NCBI RefSeq assembly: GCF_029760855.1
Contig: NZ_SOSI01000001.1
Coordinates: forward strand, 434,001-498,000
Direction: 5' to 3'
Origin: Erythrobacter litoralis
Lineage (GTDB): Bacteria > Pseudomonadota > Alphaproteobacteria > Sphingomonadales > Sphingomonadaceae
Length of the DNA stretch: 64,000 bases
Shown here: piece by piece, positions 47,068-55,673 of the stretch
How positions within the stretch are numbered: the stretch's first letter is position 1
Layout of the letters: each line of letters begins with the position of its first letter
Position numbers and translations under genes: made by a program
Notes under the pieces: model-generated
What the model saw: only the letters and a program-made list of their open reading frames with translations
Databases searched by the model: none
What the model was told of the DNA's origin: nothing

Positions 47068-47969
47068 AGCGGTGCGAGCGTGTATATTTCGTCGGGCTGG
47101 TAGAACAGGCCGAGGACCATGCGGAAAGCGATCACCAGCACGATCGCCGCGAGGATTAGGCGCAGATATTCGGGCTTCGCCTTCACCGCCCATTGCGAGC
47201 CGATCTGAGCGCCGGAAACAGACCCGAGCAACAAAAGGCCGACCAGCACGATATCGACAGCCCGCGTGGTCAGCGAATGCATCATCGTGGTTGCGATGGT
47301 GACGAACAGGATGTTGAACAGGCTGGTGCCGACGACGACGTTGGCGCTCATGCCCAGGATGTAGAGCATGGCGGGCACGAGGATGAAGCCGCCGCCCACG
47401 CCCATCAGCATGGTCAAGATACCGACCACGACGCCAACGAGCAACGGCGCGAGCGGGGAGATGTAGAGGCCGGAGCGGTAGAAACGATAGCGGAAGGGTA
47501 GCGCCGCGACCATCGGGTGGTGGCGCCGCCGCGCCGCCTCGGTGGTCTTGGACCCGCGCAGGGTCTGCCACCCTTCTTTCGCCATCAGGATGCCGATCGA
47601 ACCAAGCAGCACGACATAGAGGGCGTTGATCACCACATCGATCTGTCCGATCGCGCGGAAGAAACGGAAAAGGAGAGAACCGAGACCCGCGCCCACGATG
47701 CCGCCCGCAACGAGGACTGCGCCCATCCGGTAATCCACCCCGCCGCGCTTCCCATGCGCAAACACGCCCGAAACGCTAGCGCCCGTCACCTGCGTGGAGG
47801 CGGAGGCGGCGGCGACAGTGGGCGGGATGCCGTAGAAGATCAGAAGCGGCGTCGTCAGGAAGCCGCCGCCGACCCCGAACAAGCCCGACAGGACGCCCGT
47901 GAGTGCGCCTAGCGTCACGATGAAAAGACCGTTCACCGAGAGATTGGCGATAGGCAGGTAGACGTCCAT
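47064..47969 (-). CDS. TSUP-family sulfite/organosulfonate exporter (TauE/SafE)
   Basis: 301 residues with about eight membrane helices, the GGGFLTTPLLIFYGIPPTVA start motif and the second-half GVGGGFILVPAML repeat. Probably exports sulfite or a related sulfur anion. No sulfur metabolism gene lies beside it. Translationally coupled to the TIGR02186 partner. Confidence 0.9.
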   Translation of the reverse strand: MDVYLPIANLSVNGLFIVTLGALTGVLSGLFGVGGGFLTTPLLIFYGIPPTVAAASASTQVTGASVSGVFAHGKRGGVDYRMGAVLVAGGIVGAGLGSLLFRFFRAIGQIDVVINALYVVLLGSIGILMAKEGWQTLRGSKTTEAARRRHHPMVAALPFRYRFYRSGLYISPLAPLLVGVVVGILTMLMGVGGGFILVPAMLYILGMSANVVVGTSLFNILFVTIATTMMHSLTTRAVDIVLVGLLLLGSVSGAQIGSQWAVKAKPEYLRLILAAIVLVIAFRMVLGLFYQPDEIYTLAPL

Positions 47970-48015
47970 CGCGCAGCCCTATCCAAAGCCGGTCGACGAA
48001 TGAAGTGGCTTGGCG

Positions 48016-49089
48016 TTAAAAACCGGTCGTCACGGTAATTGCGAGGCCATCGTTCGGTATTGCGTCGCCCGCCACGCGAACGCGGTAATCGGCTGATAAC
48101 CGGATGTCAGCCCCAGCGACGTCGATCGCGACGCTGGCGCTTGGCCCCACGTCGACACGGCTCGCGCCCTTCTGAACTCCGGCCCATGCGCCTGCTCCCA
48201 CGCGCACCTTCGCCATGTCGAACTCCGCGATTTCCCGGTCCGCCACGGCCATGCCGTCGGCAAAGCCGGTCGAAAAACGCCCGCCGACATATCCGGCCTG
48301 CGCATAGGCGCGTACCGCGACGCCGGCGACGACGTCCTGTTCGTCGATTCCCGCCGTCGCATAGATGCTCGGACGGATTTCGGTTTGGTCCGCGAACCGG
48401 GTCACGCGGGCTTCGGCATGAACTCGCAGCGGCAGGGCGGCGATCGGTTTCACCTTGATACCGGTTGCCGCTTCGATTTCGCCGCCCTCCATGAGCGCTT
48501 TTGAAACGCGCACATAGATGTCGGGCTCGAAGCGCGAGGACGGTGCCAGTCGATAGGACAAGATAACGCTGGCCTGGCTCGCTCCATAGGACGGCCGCGG
48601 CGTTGCGGATGCGACAGCATTGCTTCCTTCGCGAAAGAAAAGCCACGCATCGGCCCGCCAGCGCGAAAACCTTAGCTCGGGTCGCTTGGCGGCCCGTCGT
48701 TCGATGTCGCTACCAACGCTCACAGGATAGGGCGCAGCTGCCGGGCCCGTGGGTGCGAGGTTCGTGAATGAGGGAATTGGTGAACGGCGGATCGGCGCTT
48801 CGACGGCGCGATCCGTGGTCGTTGATCCTGTTTTGCGAGATCGATAACGGGCGGGTAGACCAGGATACCTCAAAGGCGTCTCCGCGATGCGCACCACAGC
48901 GGGTACGGCTGTTACGCTATCGCTCGCGCTTTTCGCAGCCACTGCGGGAGCTAACAAGGCATCCTGCGCAAACTCGAGCGGCCATGGGCTTTCCCACAGG
49001 AGCAGGCGTCCGGCGACCCAGACCGTCACGATCAGGGCTAGAAAGGTGAGCGGCTGGCCGCGACGGGCGGATTGCAGTTTCGGCCTCAT
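48016..49089 (-). CDS. NfrA C-terminal-like protein with membrane anchor
   Basis: 357 residues. A membrane segment LTFLALIVTVWVAGRLLLW is near the start, then a low-complexity linker, then a domain with RWRADAWLFFREG, AYAQAGYVGGRF, GAGAWAGVQKGASRVDVGPS and RLSADYRVRVAGDA. The last domain looks like the NfrA C-terminal domain (PF13283); the TPR part of E. coli NfrA is missing. ATG 49089 overlaps the glycosyltransferase stop (ATGA). Probably part of a glycan export or synthesis pair; the beta-rich domain could be periplasmic or outer membrane. Confidence 0.7.
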   Translation of the reverse strand: MRPKLQSARRGQPLTFLALIVTVWVAGRLLLWESPWPLEFAQDALLAPAVAAKSASDSVTAVPAVVRIAETPLRYPGLPARYRSRKTGSTTTDRAVEAPIRRSPIPSFTNLAPTGPAAAPYPVSVGSDIERRAAKRPELRFSRWRADAWLFFREGSNAVASATPRPSYGASQASVILSYRLAPSSRFEPDIYVRVSKALMEGGEIEAATGIKVKPIAALPLRVHAEARVTRFADQTEIRPSIYATAGIDEQDVVAGVAVRAYAQAGYVGGRFSTGFADGMAVADREIAEFDMAKVRVGAGAWAGVQKGASRVDVGPSASVAIDVAGADIRLSADYRVRVAGDAIPNDGLAITVTTGF

Positions 49090-50483
49090 CGAACCGAAAG
49101 CTTCGCATCTTGCGTTGGATGGGCTGCGTGCTCGGTTTTCTCCCAGACTATAGGCGCGCCGCCGAGCGCGGCCATATAGGCCCGCATCGCACGCCAACCG
49201 CTTATGATCGCGATCATATTGGTCAAAACAACGCGGGGGATCGCCCGAAAACCCTCGCGCCAACCATATTCGTTCGCCGTGAAAACTCCGCGCAAAATAC
49301 AGCGCCAGAGCAGCCCGGCGAGGTTTGCCAGAAGCAGGAACTTGAGGACAGGCGTCAGTTGCAAAGGCGGAAGCACATCGAAATACGCCAGTGTCTGCGC
49401 GATGATCGTCGTTCCGACCAAGACGTAGCCGAGCGCGAGCAACGCAGCAGCTAGCGGCCCCTTGCGATCGCGCAGCATCATCCAGCGCGATACGAGCCTA
49501 CCTTGCCAGCCGAGCCGGTCCCAGCCTTGCAGGGCGATCCCGTGGGTCCATCGCGTCTTTTGCCGCACGGCCGCATCGAGCCGTTCGGGAAAGTAGGCGC
49601 GCGTCGCGACCAGCCTGCCGCTCTCGGTGCGAACTCTGAGGAACCGGCCGGTGCCGCCCTGGGCGGCTATCCGCTGGCCAAGTTCGTAATCTTCTGTCAG
49701 CGAATCTTCTGCGAACGGAGCGCCGCCATTTGTATCGGCGAGCCTTTCGAGCGCCGCGCGGCCGATGGCAGACCCGACCCCCGCCCCGGGCACGCTCGCG
49801 CCGATCGCATTGCGCACCACCATTGTCTTGGCATGCGATTCGGCGAACTCGTCGGAATAATGGCCGCCGATCCAACGAGCCGATGCCAGCGGGAGGGCCA
49901 ATACCGGCAATTGGACGAAATCGGCGTCACGAACCGCCCTGTCGAGGACCGTAAGCTCCGCCGGATCAACCATGTCCTCGGCATCGTGCAGCACGACCAT
50001 ATGGGCTGGGCGACCCGTCGCGGTCTCACGCTCGCGAAGCGCGCTCCACAGGACGTTCAGGCAATGCGCCTTGCTCGTGGGACCATCGGCATCGACGATC
50101 ACGGGTACGATCCGGCCGTCTTTTGCGGCGCATTCTTCCACTTTCGCGAGAGTAGCGGGATCGTTGCGGTAGCAGCCGACAAAGATCGCCAGATCATCGT
50201 GCCGCCATGACGAGACCGCGTGGGCAAGCGTCAGCCCGATCACGGCGTCTTCCTGCCAGGCGGGGATGAACACGGCGGCGGGTCCGGACAGGTCCGTCGC
50301 GACCTCCATCTCGGCGGGTACGGTGCCCGTGCGAGCCCGCCCAGTGACCTTCAGCCAGAGATACAGCATGTCGACTGCGAGTTCGTCGAGCAGGCCGAGA
50401 GCGAAAAACGCCGCCGCAAACAACAGCAATTCATGCTGCGCGAGCGCCATCCATTGCTCTGCCGTAAAGCCTGATTCGTACAA
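49086..50483 (-). CDS. NfrB-like family 2 glycosyltransferase
   Basis: 465 residues. An N-terminal helix (LLLFAAAFFALGLLDELAVDML), a GT2 domain with FIPAWQED, HDAED (metal site), EDYELG and QKTRW, then four or so C-terminal membrane helices. This is the NfrB layout without the C-terminal MshEN c-di-GMP domain of E. coli NfrB. It likely polymerises and exports an envelope glycan. Divergent from nhaA with a 77-base gap. Confidence 0.85.
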   Translation of the reverse strand: MYESGFTAEQWMALAQHELLLFAAAFFALGLLDELAVDMLYLWLKVTGRARTGTVPAEMEVATDLSGPAAVFIPAWQEDAVIGLTLAHAVSSWRHDDLAIFVGCYRNDPATLAKVEECAAKDGRIVPVIVDADGPTSKAHCLNVLWSALRERETATGRPAHMVVLHDAEDMVDPAELTVLDRAVRDADFVQLPVLALPLASARWIGGHYSDEFAESHAKTMVVRNAIGASVPGAGVGSAIGRAALERLADTNGGAPFAEDSLTEDYELGQRIAAQGGTGRFLRVRTESGRLVATRAYFPERLDAAVRQKTRWTHGIALQGWDRLGWQGRLVSRWMMLRDRKGPLAAALLALGYVLVGTTIIAQTLAYFDVLPPLQLTPVLKFLLLANLAGLLWRCILRGVFTANEYGWREGFRAIPRVVLTNMIAIISGWRAMRAYMAALGGAPIVWEKTEHAAHPTQDAKLSVR

Positions 50484-50560
50484 ATATCGCCCCCTTCAAT
50501 CCCTCCCCTGTCACACCAGTCTTGAAAGAGGGTGAATATTGCTCGACAGAGCGCGCAATT

Positions 50561-51778
50561 ATGTCCGAAAAGCCCTCCACTCTCCGTCTCGTGTTCGCGC
50601 CTGTGCGCGCGTTGTTCGTAAGCGACGCTTCGGCCGGTATTCTGCTTATCTTCGTCGCCATCGCGGCGATGCTGGCGGCCAATTCCCCCTTCGGAGAGGA
50701 TTATCACCACCTCTTTCACGGCTACCTGTTCAATGCGAACCTGTTCAAGCTGAACACGCTGCATCTCTGGATAAACGACGGGCTGATGGCGATATTCTTC
50801 TTCGTCGTCGGCCTCGAAGTGAAGCGCGAATGGGTCGAGGGGCAGCTATCGACCGTCGATCAGCGCAAGATGCCGGTGCTGGCTGCTATGGCCGGCATGG
50901 GCGTTCCGGCGCTGGTCTTCTTGGGCGTCGTGAACGGCGAAGGCGCAGCCGAACTGACGCGCGGCTGGGCAATCCCGGCCGCGACCGATATCGCTTTTGC
51001 CATGGGCGTCCTCGGCCTGCTCGGCAATCGCGTCCCCGCTTCGCTGCGGCTCTTTCTGCTGACGGTGGCAATTGTGGACGATATCGGCGCAGTCCTGGTG
51101 ATCGCGCTGTTTTACACCGCGAATATCAAAATGATCTGGCTGGCCGCCGCCATCGCCACGGTAGGCGCGATGTTCGCCCTCAACCGGATGCGGGTTTCCG
51201 CGTACTGGCCCTTCATCCTGCTCGCGCTCGTCCTATGGTTTTTCGTGCTGAATTCGGGCGTACACGCCACAATCGCCGGCGTGGTCGCGGCTTTGACGAT
51301 CCCCATGCGCGGGAAAGACGATGATACGATGCTCGAACATCTCGAACACGGTCTTGCACCATGGAGTGCCTACCTCATCGTACCGATCTTCGGTTTCGCC
51401 AATGCAGGCGTGGAAATCGGCGATCTCGGTTGGGCAGGCGTGTTCGCACCGCTCCCGCTGGCGATTGCCGCGGGTCTGTTCTTCGGCAAGCAGATCGGTA
51501 TCCTCTCCGCCATCTGGGCGGCGAACAAGGTCGGCTTCGCGAACAAGCCCGAAGGCGCATCATGGCCGGAAATCTGGGGCGTTTCGATTCTATGCGGGAT
51601 CGGCTTCACGATGTCGCTGTTCATCAGCGGGCTGGCCTTCGCGGGCATCGACTTGCTGATCGAGGAAGCGAAGATCGGCATTCTGATGGGGTCGGTTGTC
51701 TCCGCCGTTGTTGGCTTCGTTATTCTTCGCCTGACTACCGACCACCCGGACGACGTTCGCTCCCCCTATACGGCGTGA
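50561..51778 (+). CDS. nhaA: Na+/H+ antiporter NhaA
   Basis: 405 residues with about 12 membrane helices. The core motif PAATDIAFAMGVLGLLG and the paired aspartates in VDDIGAVLVIALFY are present. It exchanges Na+ for H+ under alkaline or saline stress. ATG 50561 is preferred over an upstream TTG at 50522. It converges on gloA with only 16 bases between stops. Confidence 0.95.
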   Translation: MSEKPSTLRLVFAPVRALFVSDASAGILLIFVAIAAMLAANSPFGEDYHHLFHGYLFNANLFKLNTLHLWINDGLMAIFFFVVGLEVKREWVEGQLSTVDQRKMPVLAAMAGMGVPALVFLGVVNGEGAAELTRGWAIPAATDIAFAMGVLGLLGNRVPASLRLFLLTVAIVDDIGAVLVIALFYTANIKMIWLAAAIATVGAMFALNRMRVSAYWPFILLALVLWFFVLNSGVHATIAGVVAALTIPMRGKDDDTMLEHLEHGLAPWSAYLIVPIFGFANAGVEIGDLGWAGVFAPLPLAIAAGLFFGKQIGILSAIWAANKVGFANKPEGASWPEIWGVSILCGIGFTMSLFISGLAFAGIDLLIEEAKIGILMGSVVSAVVGFVILRLTTDHPDDVRSPYTA

Positions 51779-51794
51779 GATCGCCGGTTCCGGG

Positions 51795-52232
51795 TTACCA
51801 GCTGCCGGTATTGGGCATGCTGGCCCAGGGTTCCGCAGGTTCGAGATAGCCGTCCTGGAGGATTTCGACGGAGATACCGTCGGGCGAGCGTACGAACGCC
51901 ATGTGCCCGTCGCGCGGCGGTCGATTGATGGTATGCCCGGCGTCCATCAGTCGCTGGCAAGTCGCGTAAACGTCGTCCACGCGATAGGCGAGATGGCCGA
52001 AATTGCGTCCGCCCTCATAGGTTTCGGGCTCGCTTCCGTCTTCTGGCGGCCAGTTATAGGTCAGTTCGACCTCGGCTATCCCTTCCTGCCCCGGCGCTGC
52101 GAGGAAGACGAGCGTGAAACGCCCCTTTTCGCTTTCCTTCCGGCGGACTTCCTCGAGGCCGATCAGTTCGAAAAAGCGAATTGTGGCGCCGATGTCGGCC
52201 ACGCGGATCATGGTATGTAGAAATCGGGTCAT
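51795..52232 (-). CDS. gloA: Lactoylglutathione lyase (glyoxalase I)
   Basis: 145 residues, of the short Ni-type. Metal ligands H6, E56, H80 and E123 match E. coli GloA spacing. It isomerises the glutathione-methylglyoxal adduct. Confidence 0.94.
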   Translation of the reverse strand: MTRFLHTMIRVADIGATIRFFELIGLEEVRRKESEKGRFTLVFLAAPGQEGIAEVELTYNWPPEDGSEPETYEGGRNFGHLAYRVDDVYATCQRLMDAGHTINRPPRDGHMAFVRSPDGISVEILQDGYLEPAEPWASMPNTGSW

Positions 52233-52323
52233 GGCAATCTGCGAACTCTTGCTGCGTGGCAGCCAAGATAGGAGCGTGGCCGCCCGACGCCACCCGTGAA
52301 TATTACATACTCATGAAGAGGAA

Positions 52324-52345
52324 GTGCCGCCAACAATGGCGGCAC
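52324..52345 (-). terminator. Hairpin after the TorF porin gene
   Basis: Perfect 9-bp stem GTGCCGCCA/TGGCGGCAC with ACAA loop, followed on the minus strand by CTTCCTCTTC. No pure T-run. Confidence 0.6.
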
Positions 52346-52358
52346 CGCTCAAGGATGA

Positions 52359-53243
52359 TCAGAAGCCTGCTGAAAGTGAAAACACAACTTGGCTGGATGC
52401 GATCGATGAACCGTCCTTCGTGTTCTGGAAATTCGGCAGAAGGTACGCCGATTCCGAACGCGAGATGTCGGTATCGACATAAGCGACGCCAAGCGTCAGC
52501 GGCCCTACCGCATAATCCGCTCCGATCAGCCAATCGAAATAGGTGCCGGTCGGCGCAATGCTGGTGCCATTGGGTCCGAGACCCGAATTGCCATCCGAAT
52601 AGCCGAGATGCCCCTTAACCGTCAGTCCGGTATCGGGGACGCCGGCGCTGAGATCGGCCCAGAGATACAGGTTGTCTTCCTTGTCGCCCGGATCGTTCGG
52701 CACGCCGGCGGCTGCATCCGCGCCGGTCAGGAAGACTTTTCCGAGCGCCTCCTGCTTGGGAGCGTAAGCCACGCCGACCAGCGCTTCGACCGGACCGTAG
52801 GTCGTCGAAAGCTTCACATAAGGTTCGAAGAAATCGGTCGTGTCCGCGCCGCCCGGATACATGTACCATGTGACCCCGACGTCGATCGTAGCCGCATCGA
52901 GTTCGACGGCGTATCCCCCGTAGATATCGAGTTCGGTGTTCGAGCCCCCGAAGGTGCCCCACCCCGCAAGGTTCGATGCCCAGGCGCCGACATAGGCACC
53001 GGAACTGTGGCCAACGGATACACCGCCCTGCACCGCCAACTCTTCATCAGTCTGCGAAACACCGCGGAAGCGGTAATCCGAGACGAGGGCGACGCTACCC
53101 GAAATGGTGATTTCACCCGCTTCAACCGGATCGGTTTCATCGACAATCGGATCGTTGTTCGTCTGGGCGAAGCCCGGCGTGGCGATTGCGATGGCCGAAG
53201 CCGCGAGACAGAGCGAAGTCGCTCCGCGAAAGAACGTAAGCAT
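52359..53243 (-). CDS. TorF-family putative porin
   Basis: 294 residues, signal peptide ending near ATPGFAQ (26). The mature start GSVALVSDYRFRGVSQTDEE is the TIGR02001 hallmark, with a barrel ending SQVVFSLSAGF. It is an outer membrane channel of unknown specificity. It stands alone between gloA and a divergent phosphatase. Confidence 0.9.
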   Translation of the reverse strand: MLTFFRGATSLCLAASAIAIATPGFAQTNNDPIVDETDPVEAGEITISGSVALVSDYRFRGVSQTDEELAVQGGVSVGHSSGAYVGAWASNLAGWGTFGGSNTELDIYGGYAVELDAATIDVGVTWYMYPGGADTTDFFEPYVKLSTTYGPVEALVGVAYAPKQEALGKVFLTGADAAAGVPNDPGDKEDNLYLWADLSAGVPDTGLTVKGHLGYSDGNSGLGPNGTSIAPTGTYFDWLIGADYAVGPLTLGVAYVDTDISRSESAYLLPNFQNTKDGSSIASSQVVFSLSAGF

Positions 53244-53508
53244 AATCGAACTCCCTTGGTTCGTTGCGTTGCTTCGTTCCGCCTGCGTATTTCACCGGCC
53301 TCGTTATTTTTACTCGAGGTCTCACTGCGAAATTCGACAGGAAGTTGCCTTAATCCGGACGAGTGCGCAATGTTCGTGCGAAAGCTTTTCGCTATTGCAG
53401 CATGAAGCGTGGCTATTGTGCAACTGCGAAGCATTCACCGTGTGCTCAGCGCTTGCTGATAGATCGGGCGATACCTACTCCAACATTCGAGCATGTATCA
53501 CAGCCCCT

Positions 53509-54315
53509 ATGTTCCAGACCCTGCGCCGCATCCTGACCCGCAACGCCACCGAAAAGCGGGTGGCGGCCGTACCGGACGGCGAGCGCTGGTATATCGTAGG
53601 TGACGTCCATGGCCGCGCGGATCTGTTCGCAGCATTGACCCGAGCCATAGAAGACGACGATCGCGCGAACACCCCAACCAATACGAGTGTGGTCTTGCTT
53701 GGCGACCTGATCGATCGGGGACCGGACAGCGCAACTGTTGTCGCTCACGCCCGAGAGTGGGGATCGCAGCGGACGGTGCGCTACCTTGCAGGCAACCACG
53801 AGGAAATGTTTCTCGAGAGTTTCGATAACATCGAAACGCTGCGCCATTTCCTGAAGCATGGTGGCCGCGAGACGATCCTGAGTTACGGTGTGTCTGAGGC
53901 CGACTACACACGGATGCGCCTGGAAGAATTACAGGCCGAGATCCGGCAGCAAGTCCCACAGGAAGACCGCGACTTTCTCGCCGCATTCGAGGAGTATGTG
54001 GCAGCGGGCGACTATGTCTTCGTTCATGCCGGCCTCAACCCGGCCCATAGCCTGGAGGACCAGAAACGTGCCGACATGCTGTGGATCCGCGAGCGGTTTC
54101 TCCGGCATGAAGAACCCTTCAGCCATGTGGTCGTGCACGGGCACACCATCTTTCAAGACATCGAGACGACACCGCACCGAATCGGGATAGATACCGGCGC
54201 GTTCCGTACCGGGCGCTTGACAGCTCTCGTTCTGGAAGGCGAAGGGCGTCGCCGCATTCAGGCCGTCGCACAGGACGATGGCACAATCGAAATCGAAAAG
54301 GGCGATATCGTATGA
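53509..54315 (+). CDS. PPP-family metallophosphatase (serine/threonine or Ap4A type)
   Basis: 268 residues with GDVHGRADL, GDLIDRGPDS, GNHEEM and HGH metal-site motifs. It overlaps ugd by ATGA, so the two are co-translated. The frame upstream to 53104 is antisense to the porin and promoter region; ATG 53509 begins a family-like terminus. It may dephosphorylate a protein such as Ugd, or a dinucleotide (inference). Confidence 0.88.
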   Translation: MFQTLRRILTRNATEKRVAAVPDGERWYIVGDVHGRADLFAALTRAIEDDDRANTPTNTSVVLLGDLIDRGPDSATVVAHAREWGSQRTVRYLAGNHEEMFLESFDNIETLRHFLKHGGRETILSYGVSEADYTRMRLEELQAEIRQQVPQEDRDFLAAFEEYVAAGDYVFVHAGLNPAHSLEDQKRADMLWIRERFLRHEEPFSHVVVHGHTIFQDIETTPHRIGIDTGAFRTGRLTALVLEGEGRRRIQAVAQDDGTIEIEKGDIV

Positions 54316-55622
54316 AAATCGCAATGGTAGGCTCGGGCTATGTCGGGCTCGTGTCGGGCGCGTGCTTTGCCGATTTCGGCCACGACGTGTGCTGCATCGA
54401 CAAGGATCAGTCCAAGATCGACCGGCTGCACGATGGCGTGATGCCGATTTACGAGCCCGGCCTTGCCGAACTGGTCGATTCGAACGTGAAGGCGGGCCGC
54501 CTCACCTTCACCACCAGCCTCAAGGAAGGCATCGCCGATGCCGATGCGATCTTCATCGCCGTCGGCACTCCAAGCCGGCGCGGCGATGGGCATGCGGACC
54601 TCTCCTTCGTCTATGCGGTAGCAGAAGAGGTCGGGCAGAACCTCGCCAACGATGCGGTCGTCGTCACCAAGTCCACCGTGCCTGTCGGCACCGGCGACGA
54701 GGTGCAGCGCATCCTGTCGGAAAGCGGCACCAGCCATAAGGTTTCGGTCGTTTCCAATCCCGAATTCCTGCGCGAGGGCGCCGCGATCGGGGACTTCAAG
54801 CGGCCCGACCGAATCGTGATCGGTGCCGAGGACGAGTTCGGCCGCGACGTGATGCGCGAAGTCTACCGTCCGCTCTTCCTCAACGAATCGCCGATCCTCT
54901 TCGTCAATCGCCGAACCAGCGAACTCATTAAATACGCGGCCAATGCGTTCCTCGCGACTAAGATTACCTTCATTAACGAGATCGCCGATCTGTGCGAGAA
55001 GGTTGGCGCAAACGTGCAGGACGTGTCGCGCGGCATCGGAATGGATAATCGTATCGGTCCGAAGTTCCTCCACGCCGGGCCGGGCTATGGCGGCTCCTGC
55101 TTCCCGAAAGACACGCTGGCGCTGCTCAAGACGGCCGAGGATTACGACAGTCCGACGCGCATCATCGAGGCGGTGGTTAAGGTCAATGAGGGCCGTAAGC
55201 GCGCGATGGGCCGCAAGGTGCTGGAAGCCTTGGGTGGACACGATGAGGCACGCGGCAAGAAGGTCGCTTTGCTCGGCCTGACGTTCAAGCCCGATACCGA
55301 CGACATGCGCGATTCGCCTGCTATCGCCGTGGCGCAGACCCTGACCGATTGCGGCGTCGAGGTGGTCGCTTACGATCCCGAAGGCATGGAAATTGCCAAG
55401 CCGATGATGCCGGAGGTCACGATGGCGGCAGACCCTTACGAAGCGATCGAGAATGCCGACGCGGTCGCGATCGTGACCGAATGGGACGCTTTCCGCGCGC
55501 TCGATCTCAACCGCGTAAAGACCTTGCTGAAGACGCCTGTGCTGGTCGACCTTCGCAACATCTACCGCGCCGACGACATGCGCGCGATGGGCTTCACTTA
55601 TGACAGCGTAGGCCGCCCCTAA
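54312..55622 (+). CDS. ugd: UDP-glucose 6-dehydrogenase
   Basis: 436 residues. N-terminal Rossmann VGSGYVGLVSGACFADFG, the catalytic Cys in GYGGSCFPKDT and the C-terminal domain LGLTFKPDTDDMRDSP. Makes UDP-glucuronate for surface polysaccharides. Nothing else of the pathway is in the window. Confidence 0.96.
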   Translation: MKIAMVGSGYVGLVSGACFADFGHDVCCIDKDQSKIDRLHDGVMPIYEPGLAELVDSNVKAGRLTFTTSLKEGIADADAIFIAVGTPSRRGDGHADLSFVYAVAEEVGQNLANDAVVVTKSTVPVGTGDEVQRILSESGTSHKVSVVSNPEFLREGAAIGDFKRPDRIVIGAEDEFGRDVMREVYRPLFLNESPILFVNRRTSELIKYAANAFLATKITFINEIADLCEKVGANVQDVSRGIGMDNRIGPKFLHAGPGYGGSCFPKDTLALLKTAEDYDSPTRIIEAVVKVNEGRKRAMGRKVLEALGGHDEARGKKVALLGLTFKPDTDDMRDSPAIAVAQTLTDCGVEVVAYDPEGMEIAKPMMPEVTMAADPYEAIENADAVAIVTEWDAFRALDLNRVKTLLKTPVLVDLRNIYRADDMRAMGFTYDSVGRP

Positions 55623-55634
55623 CCTTCCGAAACA

Positions 55635-55664
55635 GGCCGCGCGGCAATCCTATGCCGCGCGGCC
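55635..55664. terminator. Hairpin between ugd and the S46 peptidase
   Basis: 12-bp perfect stem (55635-55646 with 55653-55664), ATCCTA loop, no T-run. A likely stop for both converging transcripts. Confidence 0.6.
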
Positions 55665-55673
55665 CGAATACGC

